Positions 60,101-64,000 of a stretch of 64,000 nt of DNA are shown here, piece by piece. The position numbers and the translations under genes were made by a program. The notes below the pieces were generated by a model. That model saw nothing but the letters and a program-made list of their open reading frames with translations, made no database searches and was not told where the DNA came from. Within the stretch, counting starts at the first letter, position 1; the number at the start of each line of letters is the position of its first letter. Origin of the DNA: Coxiellaceae bacterium (GTDB lineage Bacteria > Pseudomonadota > Gammaproteobacteria > Coxiellales > Coxiellaceae); contig JARGNX010000008.1 of NCBI GenBank assembly GCA_029210045.1, forward strand, positions 24,063 to 88,062. Direction: 5' to 3'.

Positions 60101-62014
60101 ATGAGTCACCCAACGCTAAGATTGCAACTAGCGCGCTGGACCGGTTGGTTCTTCTTAATCAACACAGTGATGTCTTTTGCTATTCAAATGGGTTATCTGC
60201 ACTTGATGCCAAACCTGCACATGGTTTTTGGTGCCACCGTTGGTCGTGTGATTTTTGCCTGGTCATTCCTGTTGGCTTCTTATGTAACCCAGGCGCTTAT
60301 TATTAATTTCGTGTTGTGTTTAATCGTGTTACTTGTTGTCGCCATCGTGCCGCGCTATTGGTTTGTAGCGATGGTTGGTGTGATTTTTGCGGCAGTAATT
60401 GATGTTGTGCAAATTATTGATGTTATTTCCTATCAGGTTTTTCATACGCACAATATGCATATTGCATTGGATGTATTTCGTGCCAAGGCTTTTGCAGAAG
60501 TGTTGCCGATGTCGGCAACAGAAGTAGGGTTAGGCATATTTATATTGGTAGGTTTATTGCTGCTGTGCACCGGTATCGGCTATTTGTTGTGGAAGGGCAT
60601 TAAACTTAAGCATCGTGTGCGGCACGGTCGCCGCGTGTTTTGGTCGATGGTGATTATCGTTGTTTATTCGTATGGTTTGATGGCATTAATAATTTCTATG
60701 CCACCAGGTTATCGGTTAAGCGCAGAGAGTAGTCGTTTACTGCTAAAGACAGCGCGCTTTGTGCCCTATTATAATGATTTGTTTACTGCGGTAGTGCCAG
60801 GTAGTGAAGATGAAGTGCGTCATGTAGAAACCAAAAATGGCTTTATTCGTCTGCAGACGCGGCAAATGAATCGGCCTTTAGCCTATCCACGCATCCCCAT
60901 GGTTTGCAAGCCACCTAAAAAACCAAAAAATATTGTGATGATTGTGTTAGATACATGGCGATATGATGCATTAACGGCACGTATAACCCCCAACATTTAT
61001 CGTTTTGCACAACGCAGTTTGAAATTCACTAATAATTGGAGTGGCGGTAATTCTACTCAGCCGGGAATATTCACTTTGTTTTATGCCATACCTCCAAACT
61101 ATTGGACGGCGATGGATCAACAAAAAGTCGGCCCAGTCTTTATTGATCAATTAGAAAAAGCGGGTTATCAAATGGAAATTCTCGCTAGTGCCACCTTGCG
61201 ATTTCCAGCATTTGATCGAACCGTGTTTTCTCAAGTATCAGATCTGCAAACGCATATACATGGTGATAGCTCGATATCACGTGACCAAACCGTCACACAA
61301 AAATTTAATCAGTTTTTAAATCAATATGACCGTAAAAAACCATTTTTTGGTTTTCTGTTTTACGATACCGCACATAACTATTGTGGTGGAGGTTCCACCA
61401 GTAACCAAGTTCCCTTCCAGCCTGCAATAGGTGAATGCAAACGTTTTTCCTTAACTAAAAATACCGATCCGCGCCCTTACCTAAATCGTTATCACAATGC
61501 AGTGCATTATATTGATAACGAAGTAGGGCAGGTGTTAAAAGAATTAAAACGTAAACGCTTATTAAAAAATACCATTGTGATAATCACTGCCGATCACGGT
61601 GAAGAGTTCGATGATGAAAACCTGAATTACTGGAGCCATGCCAGCGCCTATACCTCTTACCAACTGCATGTACCAATGATTATTTCATGGCCCGGCAAAC
61701 TGCCGAATAATTATCGTTATTTCACTACGCATTATGATGTGGTGCCCACGTTAATGAAAGGCGTATTGCGTTGCAGTAATCCAATGGCAAGTTACAGCAT
61801 AGGCCATTCATTGTTCGAACCAGGCAATCGACCCTTTCTTATCGCCGGTAGTTATGGTGACTACGCCGTTGTTTCCGGTGATAGAATTGTGCGGGTTTAT
61901 CCTGGTGGCGATTTTGTGATTAATAAACGCAATGGGCATCATATGCCGTATGCGCGGTTGAGTCCGGAGCTGATGAAGCAAGCTTATCAGCAAATCATCC
62001 GTTTCTTCCAATAA
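60101..62014 (+). CDS. YejM/PbgA-like inner-membrane protein with sulfatase fold
   Basis: 637 residues. Five hydrophobic segments in the first 240 residues (DUF3413-like) are followed by a periplasmic alkaline-phosphatase-superfamily domain: VLDTWRYDALTARITPNI, NWSGGNSTQPGIFTLFYAIPP and ITADHGEEFDDE. The GIFTLFYAI-type block is specific for YejM (in E. coli PbgA/YejM senses LPS and guards LpxC through LapB). Here the nucleophile Thr and the Asp/His of DHGEEF look preserved, so a hydrolase role is possible. The frame opens at 60023; ATG 60101 after GAAGGAG gives the family-like start. Confidence 0.88.
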   Translation: MSHPTLRLQLARWTGWFFLINTVMSFAIQMGYLHLMPNLHMVFGATVGRVIFAWSFLLASYVTQALIINFVLCLIVLLVVAIVPRYWFVAMVGVIFAAVIDVVQIIDVISYQVFHTHNMHIALDVFRAKAFAEVLPMSATEVGLGIFILVGLLLLCTGIGYLLWKGIKLKHRVRHGRRVFWSMVIIVVYSYGLMALIISMPPGYRLSAESSRLLLKTARFVPYYNDLFTAVVPGSEDEVRHVETKNGFIRLQTRQMNRPLAYPRIPMVCKPPKKPKNIVMIVLDTWRYDALTARITPNIYRFAQRSLKFTNNWSGGNSTQPGIFTLFYAIPPNYWTAMDQQKVGPVFIDQLEKAGYQMEILASATLRFPAFDRTVFSQVSDLQTHIHGDSSISRDQTVTQKFNQFLNQYDRKKPFFGFLFYDTAHNYCGGGSTSNQVPFQPAIGECKRFSLTKNTDPRPYLNRYHNAVHYIDNEVGQVLKELKRKRLLKNTIVIITADHGEEFDDENLNYWSHASAYTSYQLHVPMIISWPGKLPNNYRYFTTHYDVVPTLMKGVLRCSNPMASYSIGHSLFEPGNRPFLIAGSYGDYAVVSGDRIVRVYPGGDFVINKRNGHHMPYARLSPELMKQAYQQIIRFFQ

Positions 62015-62326
62015 AACTGACAGGGATAACGAGCTGCTTCGTTAAAAAGTTCTATCGTAATCCTCATTTAGCTGCCAGTAAACTCCGGTTACTCCCTCAC
62101 TTTTTGCCTCGCCTTTCATCTACCCTTGGCAGTTTTATATGTGGTGTTAGCGAAAGGCGGCTATGTCATTGCGAGGAGTTTACGACGAAGCAATCTGACC
62201 CTCCGGATCCTTGCCCGGGGCAGGCTAGCAATCTAAACTTCATTCATGAGATTGCCGCGCCACTGCGTGGCTCGCAATGACGAGTGTTGTCATCCCGGCC
62301 CCGAGCCGGGATCCAGGTTATTTGGG
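62015..62326. other. Intergenic region with composite repeat
   Basis: 312 bp between two convergent genes. The first 140 bases show no feature. From 62165 a full two-module palindromic repeat fills the rest. No coding frame was found convincing. Confidence 0.7.
62165..62315. repeat. Composite palindromic repeat (both modules), longest copy
   Basis: Module 1 (62165-62281) runs from GTCATTGCGAGGAG via GACGAAGCAATCTG, an extra insert of about 35 bp with its own GCAATC repeat, the GCCACTGCGTGGC hairpin and CGCAATGAC. Module 2 (62289-62315) is GTCATCCCGG-N7-CCGGGATCCA. It closely matches the copy at 20484 (same GAGTGTT joiner). Confidence 0.88.
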
Positions 62327-64000
62327 TTAAGCTCGACGTGCGGGTGGTTGCTGTGATGATTCTGTAGCTGCAGTTGAAGCGGCAGCTCTTTGTTCGGGTG
62401 ATATTGCGGGTTGATCTTGTTTGTCTAACGGTTGCTTGGTAGCCGCGTATTCTGGGTTTAGTTCAAGCACGGTGTCTTTAAGGTTAGGATGCTTACCAAT
62501 GAATTCATCAAGGAATTGATTGACCGCCTCTTTATTGTGAAAGGGCAGTACAACGACATTGGTGGGCTCTTGTTGGCCGGCGATTTGTTGGTTTTCTTCG
62601 CGTGGTTGGTTTTGACCCTTTTTATAAAACTCATGTTCTGGATAGTTTTTTTGAATAAACTCTTTATATTCGTTTTTTACCATGACGGGGGGGGTGGTCT
62701 CGGTTCTATTTGCTGTGCTGACATTACCACGACTTGTTGCAGAACCAGTTTGAGTATTTACGGGATTCACGGGATTTGCGAGATTTGCTGGATTAGCAGG
62801 CTTGTCCTCGGGTTTGTCTTCTATTCTCACTGGTGCTGTGGTTGGTGTTGCAGTTAATTGCTTTCTTATGTCGGTGGCTATTGTATTGGCTAACATAGCA
62901 GCCGCCAATTGTTGCATCATTCCAATGGGTAATCTGACCTGAGCAGGACGAGGCATTGCTGTTGGTTGCCTTAAAAATCGAGCTCTATGAAAAGTACTAA
63001 AACTTGGTCGTGGTAAAGGTCTTGCTGGTACATCGGCATGAGCGAGCGGTTTTGATGCTGTAGGACCTGGTTGTGGTAATGGTTGTGCAGGTTTAGCTGG
63101 TGGTTCATGTTTAGGTGCATCAGCAAGAGCGAGCGGTTTTGATGCTGCAGGACTTGGTTGTGGCAATGGTCGTGCTGTTGCAACGACCGATCTTGGTTGT
63201 GCAGGTTGAGCTGGTGGTTTATGTTCGGGTGCTGCTGTGTCTGCTGTGTCTGCTGGTTCTGGTACTGCTGATTCTGGTACTGCTGGTTCTGGTTCGGTTG
63301 GTTCTGGTTCAGATGCAACTGCGGCTGTTTGTATGGGTGCTGCCACTACGCTGATGGTTCTTTGCGCTTGAGCAAGTTCAGTAATTTGTTGTCTAAGCGC
63401 CTCGATTCTACCTTGGGCAACACTAGCTTCATCCTTGGCTTGTGAGGCTTGCCGCAATGAACGGAGCGCTTCATTTCTTGCAGGATTTAATTGTGTTTCT
63501 ATTTGCGCGGCACCACCGGCTGATAATTCAGCGTGCTCAGAAATTTTATCTAAAGCTGTTTGGGCGTCTTCACAGGCTTGCTCTATCAAAACGAATTGGT
63601 CTTCTGTCTCTTGATATTTAATTAGTGTGTTGTCTGCGGCTTTATTTATTTTTTCCAGCTCAGCTTCTGCTTGTTGCAGTGATTCCAAGTTATCGACTCG
63701 TGAATCATCGCCAGTTCGGCTATTAACTGTTGTTATTAGTCTTTCGACTTCGGTTAATGCATCTTGTGCCAGTTTTGCCTCAGCTCCGGCTTCGGCTGTT
63801 TTTGCTATAATGCTGCTTTTATGTAAGAGCACATTTTGTGTTTTTATATTTATTACATTGGTGTATTGCCTAGCCTTCTCAATTTCGGATCGAGTTGGGC
63901 GTGTCGAAGCGCTTGAAGCTGGTGCTGAAGTATCTGTAGGTGCTTTGTGTTCTGGTTCTGGTTCTGGTTCGGAAGGTGTGGGTGGTATTGGTTGTGCTGG
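62327..64000 (-). CDS. Coiled-coil and Pro/Ala-rich repeat protein, N-terminus off the window
   Basis: At least 557 residues; the frame is still open at the right edge, so the true start lies beyond 64000 (the GTG at 63832 is internal). The visible order is a Pro/Glu-rich stretch (EPEPEPEH), a roughly 130-residue Ala/Glu/Gln coiled coil, then a low-complexity part with Pro/Ala repeats: the blocks PPAQPAQP/PPAKPAQP, PLPQPSP/PLPQPGP and ASKPLALADAP/ASKPLAHADVP recur. A possible hydrophobic helix is MQQLAAAMLANTIATD. It is not like any family I know. Size and composition recall surface or secreted effector-type proteins, but no signal can be seen here. Confidence 0.65.
   Translation of the reverse strand, partial: PAQPIPPTPSEPEPEPEHKAPTDTSAPASSASTRPTRSEIEKARQYTNVINIKTQNVLLHKSSIIAKTAEAGAEAKLAQDALTEVERLITTVNSRTGDDSRVDNLESLQQAEAELEKINKAADNTLIKYQETEDQFVLIEQACEDAQTALDKISEHAELSAGGAAQIETQLNPARNEALRSLRQASQAKDEASVAQGRIEALRQQITELAQAQRTISVVAAPIQTAAVASEPEPTEPEPAVPESAVPEPADTADTAAPEHKPPAQPAQPRSVVATARPLPQPSPAASKPLALADAPKHEPPAKPAQPLPQPGPTASKPLAHADVPARPLPRPSFSTFHRARFLRQPTAMPRPAQVRLPIGMMQQLAAAMLANTIATDIRKQLTATPTTAPVRIEDKPEDKPANPANLANPVNPVNTQTGSATSRGNVSTANRTETTPPVMVKNEYKEFIQKNYPEHEFYKKGQNQPREENQQIAGQQEPTNVVVLPFHNKEAVNQFLDEFIGKHPNLKDTVLELNPEYAATKQPLDKQDQPAISPEQRAAASTAATESSQQPPARRA

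Noticed and set aside
62971..63354. Gln/Asn-rich and Leu/Val-rich frames opposite or within the repeat protein
   Set aside because: They are alternative readings of the Pro/Ala repeat DNA.

Overview
The window looks like a chromosomal segment of a gammaproteobacterium with moderate to low GC. The main argument is gene order. Divergent rne and rluC are followed by yceD-rpmF-plsX-fabH-fabD-fabG, then acpP-fabF, mltG-tmk and holB-tatD, which is the enterobacterial order with pieces missing (no yceF/maf, no pabC) and with insertions. Other conserved pairs are ycaR-kdsB, smrB next to prmB-aroC, and miaB-phoH. A secreted histidine acid phosphatase, a eukaryotic-type PP2C phosphatase, many MFS carriers and a YejM-like protein are compatible with a Legionella/Coxiella-type lineage, but no marker gene proves this.

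Layout. 1-6.8 kb: 5' part of a DEAD-box helicase, a Bcr/CflA exporter divergent from a GntR/FCD regulator, and a histidine kinase with a response regulator carrying GGDEF and EAL domains. 7-12.5 kb: two strong hairpins, tRNA-Pro(GGG), ycaR-kdsB, a TetA-like MFS carrier and rne. 12.5-26.7 kb: rluC and the lipid/fatty-acid cluster, split between fabG and acpP by about 6 kb holding an acid phosphatase, an HI0933-type flavoprotein, an orphan membrane protein, glnS and an orphan basic membrane protein. 26.7-34.5 kb: tmk, an EamA transporter, a PAS-PAS-GGDEF-EAL protein, then the overlapping holB-tatD-msrB-membrane-protein unit, with udk and smrB on the opposite strand. 35-44.5 kb: prmB-aroC-asd, nadE, a Mth938-like protein with an acetyltransferase, a POT peptide carrier, recJ. 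44.5-57.7 kb: accessory region with ybeY, an MFS carrier, a hydrolase, a 554-residue orphan, LysR next to a remnant of a carboxymuconolactone-decarboxylase gene, small ABM and YciI proteins, yaiI, an outer-membrane barrel, an exported MsrA, the PP2C protein and a serine hydrolase. 57.7-64 kb: phoH-miaB, a YejM-like inner-membrane sulfatase-fold protein, and a coiled-coil, Pro/Ala-rich protein running off the end.

The non-coding part is rich. A two-part palindromic repeat (a TCATTGCGAGGAG module and a GTCATCCCGG...CCGGGATCC module) occurs in about nine places, once inside the end of aroC. A second family of three 101-bp copies at 19.1, 20.6 and 21.5 kb each ends in an inverted pair of DnaA-box-like 9-mers. 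One palindrome arm has become a 6 x 20-bp tandem array at the end of udk. Several genes have a -10 box only 5-6 nt before the start codon, suggesting leaderless mRNAs.

No CRISPR, transposase, integrase, phage or toxin-antitoxin gene was recognised. The best candidates for something undescribed are the 101-bp DnaA-box repeats around the orphan membrane gene, the PP2C protein with an unknown N-terminal half, and the two large orphan proteins.
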